Assembly: GCA_045658425.1 (NCBI GenBank) | Contig: JAZOVB010000231.1 | Span: 1-64,000 of the forward strand | Length of the DNA: 64,000 nucleotides | Reading direction: 5' to 3' | Source: SIG450 sp045658425 | Lineage (GTDB): Bacteria > Bacillota > Clostridia > UMGS1840 > HGM11507 | Shown: positions 17,232 through 26,643 of the stretch, one piece after another | Position numbering within the stretch: the stretch's first letter is position 1 | Layout of the letters: every line of letters begins with the position of its first letter | The notes under the pieces: model-generated | The model's input: the letters and a program-made list of their open reading frames with translations, nothing else | What the model was told of the DNA's origin: nothing | Database searches by the model: none | Made by a program: the position numbers and the translations under genes

Positions 17232-17259
17232 CGACCTAAAATCTGATGATTTCAGGTCG
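17232..17259. terminator. Hairpin near the right end of E3
   Basis: CGACCTAAAATC/GATTTCAGGTCG with a 4-base loop and one mismatch, 18 bases before the att-like core at 17277; an A-rich run lies to its left. Confidence 0.5.
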
Positions 17260-17276
17260 ATTAAAGTCATATAAAA

Positions 17277-17410
17277 TTATTCCCACTCGACTTCCGCTTT
17301 TTTAATCACCGTGATTTTCGTTGCTTTTTCGTGATTTTATTATCCACATTTTGCATTTTTCATCGTGGTGATTTTATTTCCGAAAGTTTTTGTACTCAAA
17401 ATGTACTCAT
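17277..17410. other. att-like core with paired arm repeats (E3/E2 junction)
   Basis: Core TTATTCCCACTC (17277-17288) and a doubled TGTACTCA with 11-bp period (17391-17410). The spacing of about 100 bp matches the left end at 9446. Confidence 0.55.
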
Positions 17411-17414
17411 AAAA

Positions 17415-19187
17415 TTATTCTTTTCTCCAACGTTTAATAACTTCCTCAAATGCAACATTAATCCAATCTTTATTCCATTCGTCATATACATTGACATTAC
17501 TAGAACTTGGCATAGGATTTGGCATACTCATTTTGACAATAGCAGGAAGTGGAACTGCATCTCCGACCACCAAGCATTCACCTGCTGCCAAAGTAGGAAG
17601 AGTATCAACTAACGAAGCATTATTGTCAGGTAGCAAATTCTTAATACAATTTTGATCGTTTACGTTTGTTAATTTAAGAACAATAAAGTTGTTACATTGC
17701 GAGAATATCGTTTCTGACACTTCAGATGGTCTTTGGCTAACAACCATTAGATTCAAGCCGTACTTTCTACCTTCTTTAGCTATTCGTTCAATGGAATGTT
17801 TAGATGCATTGTATTCTGCTCCACCGTTCTTAGGTATATAGTTATGAGCTTCTTCACAAACAAGCATAAACGGAATATCATTAACCAACCCTGAGGTATG
17901 ACGAAGTTTTGAATAGTGAAAAGCAAAATCAAAAATAACTCTTGAGAGCAAACTAATCACAATACTAAGTACCTCAAAAGGAATGGCGCTCAAATCAATA
18001 ATAGTAACATTACTTTTATCTATGTAACCCAAGAATTGCTGAAGAATAACATCAAAATCTTCTGTTTTAAATGATTCGCCATTTTCTTTTTTAGGTGCTG
18101 TTATAAATTTGAGTCTTTTATCGGACAATTTGGTTTCTAATCGGGTTACAAATCTCTCAAATTCTCCGTTGTAAGGTCCATTTGAGGCTTTAGAATCTTT
18201 AGATTGACTAGCCGCTGCAAACAATACTTCCTCATTTAAGTAAACATTATCAGCATCATTTATAATCGTTCCATCACTGCGTTTAGGAAGATGAGGCAAT
18301 GTTTCATTTTTGTTAATAATTTCACTGTTTTTATTTTTGATATATCTGTAAACTTCCCATATGTCGAAATACACCGGAGTATCATAATTGATATGCTCCA
18401 TAGTAGGATTATGTTTTTCTTTGCTAAGAATTACAGCCTTTTTGAATTGTGATATTTGATTATGCGAATTCATTTCGTTGCTCTCAATAAACAGAGCCTC
18501 TAACTCCTGAGAATTCATAAGCCAGTACGGCAAACAAAGCTTTTCAACATCAAGACAATTTAAACTAAAATTCTCTTCTTCTGCAAGTTTAAAAGCTGAC
18601 TGATATTCAGAGTGAATGTCAAAAATTATAACATGGGAGTTTTTTAGTGAATGTGCGTTTTCGTTGTGACCATTGCTAATTTTCATTATATTCTGCAAAA
18701 GTCTAGCAACGGCGCATGACTTACCTGAACCTGTAGATCCTACAACAGCTATATGCTTTCCAAAGAACTTATTTCCATCCACAAAATAATTTACTGCATC
18801 GTTATTAGAAAGATTTCCTATCTGAAATGAGAAATTATCGTTACTGCTAAAAATGGCATTGATAACTTCATCATCCGGCAAATATGCAGGCTCTGTTGGA
18901 GAAGGTAGATTTACACCACCTTGCCTAAAAGAAATACCATCTTCTATCTCCGAATAGCACCCTATAGGAGAACAAGAAACCGTATAATTAATTGTATCTG
19001 CATCTTTAGACTGAACGGCACAAACATTTTGAATTGAAGCCAGTATGTACATATCGTTGCCATCTTCTATAGCTAAATATTTTGAAACTTTAATTTTTGA
19101 TTTATTCTGATCAAACACCTCAATACTATTGAGCAAAACTTGTATCGTACCCGGTGTGCTATTTATAACTTTTCCAATTTCAATCAT
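17415..19187 (-). CDS. HerA-like ATPase (DUF87)
   Basis: 590-aa hexameric translocase-type ATPase. The N-terminal ~100 residues form a HAS-barrel-like beta region. Walker A is GSTGSGKSCAVARLL near residue 155, Walker B is FMLVCEEAHNYIP near residue 440, followed by a sensor-like region MVVSQRPSEVSETIFSQCNN. HerA pairs with a nuclease (NurA, SIR2 or DUF4297) to make DNA-degrading antiviral complexes. The gene directly upstream encodes a DUF4297/Cap4-like nuclease and ends 3 bases before this start, so the two form a DUF4297-HerA-type defense system. The stop codon lies 5 bases from the arm repeats of the element end. Confidence 0.88.
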   Translation of the reverse strand: MIEIGKVINSTPGTIQVLLNSIEVFDQNKSKIKVSKYLAIEDGNDMYILASIQNVCAVQSKDADTINYTVSCSPIGCYSEIEDGISFRQGGVNLPSPTEPAYLPDDEVINAIFSSNDNFSFQIGNLSNNDAVNYFVDGNKFFGKHIAVVGSTGSGKSCAVARLLQNIMKISNGHNENAHSLKNSHVIIFDIHSEYQSAFKLAEEENFSLNCLDVEKLCLPYWLMNSQELEALFIESNEMNSHNQISQFKKAVILSKEKHNPTMEHINYDTPVYFDIWEVYRYIKNKNSEIINKNETLPHLPKRSDGTIINDADNVYLNEEVLFAAASQSKDSKASNGPYNGEFERFVTRLETKLSDKRLKFITAPKKENGESFKTEDFDVILQQFLGYIDKSNVTIIDLSAIPFEVLSIVISLLSRVIFDFAFHYSKLRHTSGLVNDIPFMLVCEEAHNYIPKNGGAEYNASKHSIERIAKEGRKYGLNLMVVSQRPSEVSETIFSQCNNFIVLKLTNVNDQNCIKNLLPDNNASLVDTLPTLAAGECLVVGDAVPLPAIVKMSMPNPMPSSSNVNVYDEWNKDWINVAFEEVIKRWRKE

Positions 19188-19190
19188 TAA

Positions 19191-20480
19191 TTATGACACC
19201 TCCAAATTTCTTTCTAAATTAACCAAATATCTTAATGTGTTCAATTCTTCAATTTCGATTTGTTCTGTATAGTAATTAGAACTACTTAAATCAATTGCTA
19301 TATCTCCGATAATGAACAGCTGATTAACATTGCAAGATTCAAGAATCTCAGTTGTGATATTTTCCAAAGGTGCTATTTTACAAACAAATTCTGAAGAGCA
19401 GTCTGTGTTGTTTATAAAACTATCCGGCATAAATACACTTCCAACCATACCGCTATTTACTGCTTTTTGATATTTATGTAGTCCCAATATCACTTTTTGA
19501 ATTATATCTGAGCCATTTTCAAAAATAAACAACGGAGGTCTTTGCAAAGTTTTCTTTTTATAATACTTTGCAATGTACTCTTGAATAAACGGGATTATTT
19601 GTTCTTCATAGGCTGTATGAAAGTGTTCTGAAAATACAAACGCCCTAATTGCTGTATTTAATGAAAACTGACTAGCTAAATGTTGTTTTTTTGCTTGCAA
19701 AACTTTCTTTTTGTCCACAGCAGCCAACATCCATTTTGTTATTAAAACAGATTCTTTGGATTTTAATTCATCAATAAATGTTTGTTTTTCAACCATTCGG
19801 TCTTTGGCATCTTTTTTAGCGGAAATATTAGCAACCATAGAGAATGCATTAGGATAGTATAATTCTTCTGCAGTCTTTCTATCGGTTTGCTCGCATAATT
19901 TTTGAACGACCTTTTCTTTCAGTTCTTCAAAATCTTCCGCCGGCTCATATGTAAAACATTCCCAAAATTTACTCCAATCGACACAAAGGTTTAAAACAGA
20001 ATTGTTCAAGCTATAATAATTTAATAATTTATCTTTATCTGCTTTACTTTTCTTGGGTTTATTTGCAAGAGCTAGTATTGTTGTGTCTGGAATTGTATAA
20101 ATTCTATGAAAATATGAAAGCTGCAATTCTTTACTTGTTGTAGTTGAAATATGTTTTTCAAAAGCAGATGTATCAAATTCTTCAATATTTTCACTATAAT
20201 GTGCATATAAAATATAATGTGTACTTCTACCTAATGCAACACACTCATTATAATGACATACCATTTCTAAAATAGGAGCTGCCACACTAGACATTGTAAA
20301 CTTGGAATCGTCATGATACTTACATTGAATGGTAGCTGTTGAATTTGGTAATTGTATATCAATATCTTCGATAACTCCCTCAAGCGTCACTGTTGCTTCA
20401 TCGTCTGAATTTAGAATTTCAAGGATTGACTTGTTGAATTGATACAAATAACCTTTTATAGTGCTATTTGCTTGTCTCAT
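19191..20480 (-). CDS. DUF4297/Cap4-like nuclease partner of HerA
   Basis: 429-aa protein whose N-terminus has the DUF4297-type nuclease layout. GYLYQFNKSILEIL is followed by LEGVIEDIDIQL and ATIQCKYHD at residues ~33-55, giving an E/ED...QxK active site of the PD-(D/E)xK fold. The C-terminal two thirds are helical and unassigned; they probably bind HerA. In characterised DUF4297-HerA systems the nuclease and HerA assemble into a supramolecular complex that degrades DNA and arrests growth. I infer the same role here from the N-terminus and the adjacent HerA gene. The divergence of the C-terminal region means it could be a distinct subtype. Confidence 0.7.
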   Translation of the reverse strand: MRQANSTIKGYLYQFNKSILEILNSDDEATVTLEGVIEDIDIQLPNSTATIQCKYHDDSKFTMSSVAAPILEMVCHYNECVALGRSTHYILYAHYSENIEEFDTSAFEKHISTTTSKELQLSYFHRIYTIPDTTILALANKPKKSKADKDKLLNYYSLNNSVLNLCVDWSKFWECFTYEPAEDFEELKEKVVQKLCEQTDRKTAEELYYPNAFSMVANISAKKDAKDRMVEKQTFIDELKSKESVLITKWMLAAVDKKKVLQAKKQHLASQFSLNTAIRAFVFSEHFHTAYEEQIIPFIQEYIAKYYKKKTLQRPPLFIFENGSDIIQKVILGLHKYQKAVNSGMVGSVFMPDSFINNTDCSSEFVCKIAPLENITTEILESCNVNQLFIIGDIAIDLSSSNYYTEQIEIEELNTLRYLVNLERNLEVS

Positions 20481-20564
20481 ATTCTCACCACCTTTTGTAT
20501 TACAACATATTTTAATAATATTTCTCTCTCATTATTTAACACAATACTAGTTTTTTATCAGCGG

Positions 20565-21323
20565 TCAACCAATTAGTAATTTTGTATTATAATCTGTTAC
20601 AAATAGCACACACGTACATAATACATATATGAATCCTGCGTTACTTAGAGATACTTTGTTTTGTTCCTTCAGTGTGGCAATGTAGTCAATTTGCTTCGCA
20701 AAGTCAATCAACGCAGTATTATCCAAATCATACTTGTTATTTAGAATATATGACATTTTCTTTAAATTGTGAATCATAACTTCCTGTAATAATGTTCTAT
20801 CATATTTTCTGTAGTCATGAAACTTTGTTTCTGCACCAACAGTTTCTTTATAGTGCTCAATATCAATAACATTACATATTCTATCTCTGTAAGAATCGTC
20901 CGGCAATGGTTTTTCATTCAAATGTCGATATGATTCTATCATAGGATAATTTATATATAACTGTCCGTTTTCTACTGAATCATTAAAAAACATACTCATA
21001 TTTTCTAATGTGTCAGCATTAAATCTTGGATCTTGTCTTTCATAATCAAACACTAAAAATATGTCTGTTATTTTTTTGCCTTTTATTTCGGGAAATTTTG
21101 CTTCTAAAAAACCTCTAAATTCTATATCATCATACTCATACCAATTTTGTCCAAACTCATTTGTTAAATCATCATTTAATACCCATAGATTTGTATTATA
21201 CACCAAAACATTTTCAGGTGACAGCTTTATTTCAGGAAAACACTTAATAATTTGCCCGAATAAATTAACCTCGTCATCTGCGCCCTCAACAACTAGAAGA
21301 ATATTTCGACTTTCATTATACAT
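20565..21323 (-). CDS. TOPRIM-domain protein paired with an AAA ATPase
   Basis: About 252 aa from the chosen inner ATG (GGTGA lies 6 bases upstream of it; another ATG at 21335 is possible). A TOPRIM-like core is visible: ILLVVEGADDEVNLF at the N-terminus and IFLVFDYERQDPRF near residue 85, giving the Glu and Asp acid cluster. It overlaps the end of the AAA gene. The pairing recalls PARIS (AriA ATPase with AriB TOPRIM/DUF4435 nuclease), RloA-RloB and OLD-family systems. The sequence is too diverged for me to pick one. The likely role is effector nuclease, or anticodon nuclease as reported for AriB, triggered by the ATPase. Confidence 0.6.
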   Translation of the reverse strand: MYNESRNILLVVEGADDEVNLFGQIIKCFPEIKLSPENVLVYNTNLWVLNDDLTNEFGQNWYEYDDIEFRGFLEAKFPEIKGKKITDIFLVFDYERQDPRFNADTLENMSMFFNDSVENGQLYINYPMIESYRHLNEKPLPDDSYRDRICNVIDIEHYKETVGAETKFHDYRKYDRTLLQEVMIHNLKKMSYILNNKYDLDNTALIDFAKQIDYIATLKEQNKVSLSNAGFIYVLCTCVLFVTDYNTKLLIG

Positions 21324-22446
21324 CGAATTCACCATTCTTATATAATTTCTCCAAATTATGCCCTTGTCTTAATTCTCTGCTTGTTGCTTCGCAGATAGGT
21401 GTCAAGTTGCCGTTACTTAATATCATAAAGCAATCCGGGCGCATAATTGAATTGCTTAATAAATTAGTATTATGAGAAGTTAAAATAACTTGACAATCAA
21501 ATTCTTCTTCAAGCAATCGCACAATTTTTTCTGACAACTCAAAATGATAATATGCATCATATTCATCCATAAATACAAAAGACGGTTTATTTCGATTTAA
21601 ATATTGTAAATAAAATCTTGTTAAAGCTAAGGTTCCACTTGACATATTACTAGAGAACAACAATGGTTTCTTGTGGTCAAAGTATAGTTCTTTGTTTCCC
21701 TCCGGTTGTTCTTTCATAACTAATTTACACTTAACGCCGCAATCGTTCAAAAACTTTTCAAAATTATCCAAATCTTCTTGTTCTTCAAAGTATTCCTCAA
21801 AATTAAAACGAATACGCATATTTGCATTTGCTGAGGTTGTAAATTTCATATTTTTTATAAATTGGGATAATTTATATATAACCGAAGTGTCTTTTTGAAC
21901 AGTATTGTAAATGATATATCTGAGAGCTGTGGGATTTGTGGATTCTTTATCATCGTTAACACTAGCATCAAAGAATTCATCCCAATTCAATTCGTTTGCA
22001 TTAATTTCATTCACATTTGAGAAGTCTTTTGTTCCATCATCTAGATTATAGCAGAATATCGTTTGATTATTTATGGTTAATTTTTCAAAAACGGTATCAA
22101 AAATGTCCCTTTTTTTATATTCGTAATCCAGCACATCGCTTCCAAATTGGAACGAATAGAAAAATTCTATTAATTCGTCATCAGCAGCATCGGCATTTTT
22201 ATACATTCTTTGGTCATTTCGATAATAAAACGGATTTCTCGTAACCTGAATATCATAAACAATATCATATAATGCAGAACCCAAGTTGCTTTTTCCTTCT
22301 GCATTTTTTCCATAGATAATCATTTTGCTAATCAAATCAGAATTAACGCAATATTCGTTATATTTGTAGTCATGAACATTAGTAAAATCAATACTAATAG
22401 TGTCTCTAAAATTCTTATAATTTTTCACTTGAAACTTTCTAATCAT
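21316..22446 (-). CDS. AAA (AAA_15/21-type) ATPase, ABC/SMC-like
   Basis: 376-aa ATPase of the OLD/RecF-like kind. It starts MIRKFQVKNYKNFRDTISID, has Walker A GKNAEGKSN near residue 45 and the late signature and Walker B region FVFMDEYDAYYHFELSEKI, then VILTSHNTNLLSN with the switch histidine. Start 22446 has GGAGG at good distance; the ATG at 22467 does not. It lies upstream of and overlaps the TOPRIM gene, forming a two-gene sensor-effector cassette, probably antiphage. Its promoter lies at 22485-22513, against a terminator that blocks readthrough from the right. Confidence 0.85.
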   Translation of the reverse strand: MIRKFQVKNYKNFRDTISIDFTNVHDYKYNEYCVNSDLISKMIIYGKNAEGKSNLGSALYDIVYDIQVTRNPFYYRNDQRMYKNADAADDELIEFFYSFQFGSDVLDYEYKKRDIFDTVFEKLTINNQTIFCYNLDDGTKDFSNVNEINANELNWDEFFDASVNDDKESTNPTALRYIIYNTVQKDTSVIYKLSQFIKNMKFTTSANANMRIRFNFEEYFEEQEDLDNFEKFLNDCGVKCKLVMKEQPEGNKELYFDHKKPLLFSSNMSSGTLALTRFYLQYLNRNKPSFVFMDEYDAYYHFELSEKIVRLLEEEFDCQVILTSHNTNLLSNSIMRPDCFMILSNGNLTPICEATSRELRQGHNLEKLYKNGEFDV

Positions 22447-22484
22447 AACTATCCCTCCAATAATCAATATATGATCGCATTCTT

Positions 22485-22513
22485 ATTATACCACATGGTA
22501 TCAAAAAAATCAA
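22485..22513 (-). promoter_or_regulatory. Promoter of the AAA-TOPRIM pair
   Basis: Minus-strand TTGATT (22508-22513), 17-bp spacer, TATAAT (22485-22490). The spacer carries the dyad ATACCA-CA-TGGTAT, a possible operator. The -35 shares bases with the neighbouring hairpin. Confidence 0.65.
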
Positions 22514-22550
22514 TAGTATGCCGTAAAAAAATTACGGCATACTATTGATT
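22508..22550 (-). terminator. Strong hairpin terminator before the AAA promoter
   Basis: Perfect 19-bp inverted repeat (AATCAATAGTATGCCGTAA and its complement, 5-base loop) followed on the minus strand by T7. It ends transcription from the genes to the right. Confidence 0.85.
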
Positions 22551-22627
22551 TTACTTATTGACTAAAAATTCCACTTGTCAAAGTGCTGAAAATGAGCGAA
22601 AATCTCATATACAATAGCCTTTATTTC

Positions 22628-22801
22628 TTATCCGATTTTACAACCCTTTGAAACAAGGTCTGTTACAGTTTTAATGCCTATATCTCTGTTTTCAAAAAAG
22701 ATTTCTTTTCCATTTGGATTTTCTTTAATTGAAATTACTTTCTCGCTTTCATCAATCCATACAGACCAAGCCGATTTAAGATTTGCTGTATTTTCATTCA
22801 T
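22628..22801 (-). CDS. Small hypothetical protein after the M23 chimera
   Basis: 57-aa frame starting MNENTANLKSAWSVWIDESE and ending DLVSKGCKIG. Its ATG overlaps the stop of the M23 chimera (TAATG), which implies coupled translation. It is soluble, with no signal peptide. Family unknown to me; probably a small accessory gene of the conjugative-element peptidase neighbourhood. Confidence 0.6.
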   Translation of the reverse strand: MNENTANLKSAWSVWIDESEKVISIKENPNGKEIFFENRDIGIKTVTDLVSKGCKIG

Positions 22802-23589
22802 TATCCAACAAGCTCAGGGTTGAAGTATTCTCCGTTTATAAGTACCTCAAAATGCAGATGTGCTCCTGTTGAGGTTCCTGTTTTACCAACTTTGCCGATA
22901 TTTTGACCTCTTACAACTTCATCGCCTTTTGCTACAAGCAATTCTTGCGTAAGTCCGGCATATACGGTTTGAATATTATCTCTTTCAATTATGATGAAAT
23001 ATCCTCTTTCAGCGTTTCCGTATTCATCAGTTTCAGTTACGACATTACCCATAAAGTCGTATGAGATTTGACGTGTTTCCGTCCAGCCTTCATTATTTGC
23101 TCTTGCTGATTTTACGGAAGTAATATTTCCTGCGTAATCGGATGTATATGTTTCGTAATCACTTCCAACTTCGGTTTTGATTTTATTGCCATAGTTGTCG
23201 TAGTAAATACTTGTAACCACTGACGGATTATTTTCACCACCAACCACAGTTACGGTTTCCTTGCGATAATCGGCTGTAACATCATAGGAATATGTTTCTT
23301 TATACACAAGTGTTCCAGAGTTGTCATAAACCTCTTTTGTAAGTGGTCTTTGGAGAGTATCGTAGGTGTACTGTATTTTATTATATTCTTTCTGGTATCC
23401 ATCCGAATTATAATCGTCGGTATAAATAATTCCGGTTTCAACATTACCAAAAGAATCATAGTACAAATAATTATGGTCTAACGCCAAAGTTCTGTAACGT
23501 ATATTTTTAATTTCCCTTTCAGCAGTATAGTAGGTTCTTATATTTTTACCCAATTCATCTGACTTGTGTGATGCCTGCGACAGTATCAT
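22801..23589 (-). pseudogene. YD-repeat fragment joined to the end of an M23 peptidase
   Basis: 262-aa open frame made of two unrelated parts. Residues ~1-190 are YD/RHS-type repeats (YDTLQRPLTKEVYDNSG; YDNYGNKIKTEV; YDFMGNVVTETDEYGN). Residues ~192-262 are the C-terminal half of an M23/LytM peptidase with the motif GTSTGAHLHFEV. The first metal-binding His-Asp part of M23 is missing, and there is no signal peptide or good start. This looks like a deletion fusing an RHS-like wall protein to a conjugative-element lysin. It is unlikely to be an active peptidase. Confidence 0.7.
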
Positions 23590-23613
23590 TAAAAATTGTT
23601 TATGTTTTATTTT

Positions 23614-24246
23614 TTATTTTTTATGTAAGCACTCCATAGCTTGTTCGGAGATTTGCTTCATTCCTAACTCAGTAGGATGACCATTTTCCTTGTCTATTTC
23701 TTTAAGACATAAATATTTAATTTCATTTTTTTCACAAGCTTCTACGAAACCTTTAGTGATTTCTTGTTTTAAATCAGTATTTATGATAACAATTACATCT
23801 TCAACAACTTCTTTTGCTCTGTTGATTAGGTAGCAAAATGCAGGCAACACACACTTTAAATTATCATCAGTCCAATCAGAATACTTAAGATTTCCAACAG
23901 GAGCATCTATCCAAGAATCATTTGTTCCTCCGAATATAAACATCGTGTTGATTTTATTTTCGGTAAAAACTTTTTCGGCTATATATTTATCAATTCTGCT
24001 AACAAACGATGATTCAACATCATACGTTTCTCTTACTGTATTGCAAATAGTTGAACCCGAAAAACTATCGTTAAGTATTATATTGAGGTTGTTTTCATTT
24101 GCCAATATTTTCCACCATGTTTTCTCTACGCCCTTAACAATTGGTTTTTCTTTTCTTTCATCGCTATAATAAAAGCGATACCCTGCTGGAATATATCCCT
24201 CATAAGTTGAATAACTGTCACCCATTATAAATATATTATTTTTCAT
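23614..24246 (-). CDS. SGNH/GDSL hydrolase
   Basis: 210-aa intracellular esterase of the SGNH fold. Block I is FIMGDSYSTYEGY with the nucleophile serine, the oxyanion glycine lies in the region of GSTICNT, block III is FGGTNDSW, and block V is NGHPTELGM with the catalytic histidine (aspartate two or three residues before in the family; here the local sequence is NGHPTE). There is no signal peptide. A GGAGG site precedes the ATG. Such enzymes deacetylate sugars or act as general esterases. It sits among element debris next to the polysaccharide locus, with which it may work. Confidence 0.85.
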   Translation of the reverse strand: MKNNIFIMGDSYSTYEGYIPAGYRFYYSDERKEKPIVKGVEKTWWKILANENNLNIILNDSFSGSTICNTVRETYDVESSFVSRIDKYIAEKVFTENKINTMFIFGGTNDSWIDAPVGNLKYSDWTDDNLKCVLPAFCYLINRAKEVVEDVIVIINTDLKQEITKGFVEACEKNEIKYLCLKEIDKENGHPTELGMKQISEQAMECLHKK

Positions 24247-24353
24247 TTTTTTATACCTCCATTATATTTAACCTACCCGACATAGTAGCACACAACACTC
24301 CACATGTTTCATTTATGTAATTTGAGCCATAAGTATATGATTTATCGCTTTCA

Positions 24354-24767
24354 TCAGGATTTGTAACATCTAAGTTTGCCTACAAGAGAGCAGGCTTTCT
24401 TTACAACGTTTTTCCTTTCTGCAGATAAACTGTCGGAAAGGTTATCAATAACATCTTGAGCAGTTGTATTAGAAATTGCAAGGCTCTGTGTAGTTCCTAT
24501 AAAACCATCAGCATTTTCAAGCAAAGTTTCAAGATCTTCTTTTTGTTTTCGTGTAAAGCCATATTCTGAAATCATTTCATCTTTCGCCTTTGCATTAATT
24601 GTAATATATAAAATGATTTCATTTGTTCCTCCGTTTGTTACAGTTTCAGTTCGTTTTGTAATTGTATGCATATCCCAAAACACATCTTTGAGCTTTTGTT
24701 TTTTAGCATCATCAATAACTACAACATCCTGAACTGTTTCATCATTTACTCTTGCAAAGATGGACAA
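24354..24767 (-). pseudogene. Fragment of a conjugative-element lysin (copy 1)
   Basis: 137-aa frame equal to the N-terminal half of the NlpC/P60 protein at 46977-47687 (FWDMHTITKRTETVT; YGFTRKQKE; SLVGKL), after which it stops without a catalytic domain. The homologous part is 24372-24680 against 47376-47687. It resembles the wall-hydrolase proteins of Tn1549/CTn-type elements. Its apparent start lies inside the GH20 terminator, so it is not expressed as a normal gene. The DNA beyond its stop, to 24247, continues as out-of-frame coding debris. Confidence 0.7.
24372..24680 (-). repeat. Direct repeat, copy 1 (with 47376-47687)
   Basis: About 310 bp, clearly homologous at DNA and protein level to 47376-47687 in the same orientation. 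The two copies bracket the polysaccharide and RpiR loci (24.8-46.8 kb). Confidence 0.75.
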
Positions 24768-24782
24768 AAAGTGTCCATCTTT
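24756..24782 (-). terminator. Terminator of the GH20 gene
   Basis: AAAGATGGACA/TGTCCATCTTT hairpin with a T-rich tail, immediately after the GH20 stop codon. Confidence 0.75.
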
Positions 24783-24786
24783 TTAA

Positions 24787-26625
24787 TTAAAATTCGTATG
24801 TATTCGTTGCTATTTTAGGATATTTGGTAAACGGACTGAATGTATACGGAAGTATTTCCTCTTCAAGTTCTTCTATTATACTGATTTCTCCGTTTAAATA
24901 CCCATCAATTCGTTCAAATGCAGTCAGTGCTCTTGCCTTAAGCCCTGCATATCTTATATCTATAACTTCCCATCCAAATGGTTTATTATATAAAAACCAC
25001 AGTTTTTTATGCATTTTATGGCAAGCATCTATAAACAAATACAAATCATTTTTCAGCAACGAAGCAATCTTTGAAAGTTCTTTTTTATCTTGTTTTTTAT
25101 AAGCATCCCTTAATTTTTCCGCAATATAACATTTTATCTCCAAAGTTTTAAAAATGTATGCTATATATTCATAGTGAGGTTGCCATACATTTTTTGTTTT
25201 TGCATATTCGGAAAATTTTTCTGCATACTTACTATAATGCTCGCTCATTGGTTGTTCTTTTAAATACAAATCCGCCTTTCCAAGCAAAATATCTTGATAA
25301 AACAAAGTTTTACCGTGAAATCTTTCCATAAAGGTTTTATTTTCAATTCCTTTATCAAAAATATTCTGATATGCACTCATATTTTCAAACATTTCCGGAC
25401 TTGTCCCTGTTATACACTCAAATCTTTCACGATATTTTTTTTCATTACCGTAAGCATATTCCGCTGCATAACAAAGAGTGAGCAAACTGTAAAAATGATT
25501 ACATTCATTGCCATTATCTCCCCACACAGTTATAATAGTTTCATCTATATTATGTTTACTGCATGCCTTTAGTGCCAACTCCGTACATTCGAGTGCATAG
25601 TTTGTTTCGGGAAGATGCCCCGACCATGTCCATGCACCCCCGAAAAATATTACCTCTCTTTTTAGTTTCTTATGCTTTTTCAGCATATAATCATCGCAAC
25701 CATATTCTTCGCCGTAATGCCAGTATATAAGAGTGACGTTTTTGGGAATTTTTGATATAGTATCGTCTGTTATTTCAGAGTCTTTATCATAATAATATCC
25801 TTTCTGTGAAGACATATTAAAAAACATATCACTGTAAATCATAGCTTGAACATCAAGTTTATCGGTGATTTCAAAAACTTTATTAAGATGCTTTAAATAA
25901 ATTTCCCTGGAATTTTTATACCCGTTTTTCTTAAGATAATTTCCAAGACCTAAAGTATGAGTTTCATCCATGCCAAGTACTATTTTATTTGTTCTGAACG
26001 GTTCAAGAACTGATTTTATCATACTTTCAATAAATAAGTAGGTTTTTTCTTCTCCTACCATTAATTCTCCATGAGTATCTTTAACATCAAAAGACTCTTC
26101 ATGTTGTAAATACTGATAATGGTGCCCCAAAGCCTGAATACTTGGTATTACTTCAATACCATAATTAAACCCGTAATTATCAATTTCTTTAAGTTCTTCT
26201 TTTGTATATCTTCCCCTTAGATATCCGAAATATTTTCTTTCAGGAACTTCAAACATATCCTCCATATATAAATAAAGTTTATTCATTCCCATTTTTGCCA
26301 TATAATCCATATATTCTTTAAGTGAACTGACAGTAAGTGCAGCATTTCTTGATAAATCAAGTTGTACTCCTGCATTTTTTATTTTTGACGGTTCCGATAT
26401 ATTAAGTTTATTCCGAGCATCTTTAATTAAACTTAAAGCCCTGAAAAAGTATACTTTTTTTTGGTATATAATTTTGTATATCCCGTCTTTATATTTTATT
26501 TCATTGCTTTCTCCGCGTTCTGCAGTAATATTGATATCCTCCAAAATAAAACTTTCTTTGATATACTCTTTTAATTGATTTATACCATCTTTTAATTCTT
26601 CAGGCAGAAATTTAAAGTTTATCAT
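24787..26625 (-). CDS. GH20-family beta-N-acetylhexosaminidase-like
   Basis: 612-aa glycosidase with a GH20 catalytic barrel. The N-terminal domain precedes the strand AGVQLDLSRNAALTVSSLKE, where the family usually has GxxxDxxR. The catalytic Asp-Glu pair is GMDETHTLG (D220-E221), followed by aromatic-rich loops (LIYWHYGEEYG, FFGGAWTWSGHLP). There is no signal peptide, so it is cytoplasmic and probably trims oligosaccharides after import. It lies 18 bases after the small peptide gene, at the end of the polysaccharide run. Activity on GlcNAc or GalNAc is the family norm; the exact substrate is unknown. Confidence 0.85.
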   Translation of the reverse strand: MINFKFLPEELKDGINQLKEYIKESFILEDINITAERGESNEIKYKDGIYKIIYQKKVYFFRALSLIKDARNKLNISEPSKIKNAGVQLDLSRNAALTVSSLKEYMDYMAKMGMNKLYLYMEDMFEVPERKYFGYLRGRYTKEELKEIDNYGFNYGIEVIPSIQALGHHYQYLQHEESFDVKDTHGELMVGEEKTYLFIESMIKSVLEPFRTNKIVLGMDETHTLGLGNYLKKNGYKNSREIYLKHLNKVFEITDKLDVQAMIYSDMFFNMSSQKGYYYDKDSEITDDTISKIPKNVTLIYWHYGEEYGCDDYMLKKHKKLKREVIFFGGAWTWSGHLPETNYALECTELALKACSKHNIDETIITVWGDNGNECNHFYSLLTLCYAAEYAYGNEKKYRERFECITGTSPEMFENMSAYQNIFDKGIENKTFMERFHGKTLFYQDILLGKADLYLKEQPMSEHYSKYAEKFSEYAKTKNVWQPHYEYIAYIFKTLEIKCYIAEKLRDAYKKQDKKELSKIASLLKNDLYLFIDACHKMHKKLWFLYNKPFGWEVIDIRYAGLKARALTAFERIDGYLNGEISIIEELEEEILPYTFSPFTKYPKIATNTYEF

Positions 26626-26643
26626 TTTTATTTGTCCTTTCGT

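Larger units (their letters stand above)
9446..17288. mobile_element. E3: proposed island bounded by guaA-type att cores
   Basis: Bounded on the left by TTATTCTCACTC (9446) and on the right by TTATTCCCACTC (17277), both resembling the end of guaA. It contains a restriction and HEPN operon and an AbiEi gene, all on the minus strand. It holds no integrase. Near its right end is a coding relic also found near the right end of E2. This is an inferred decayed or satellite element; the boundaries rest on short matches. Confidence 0.5.
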
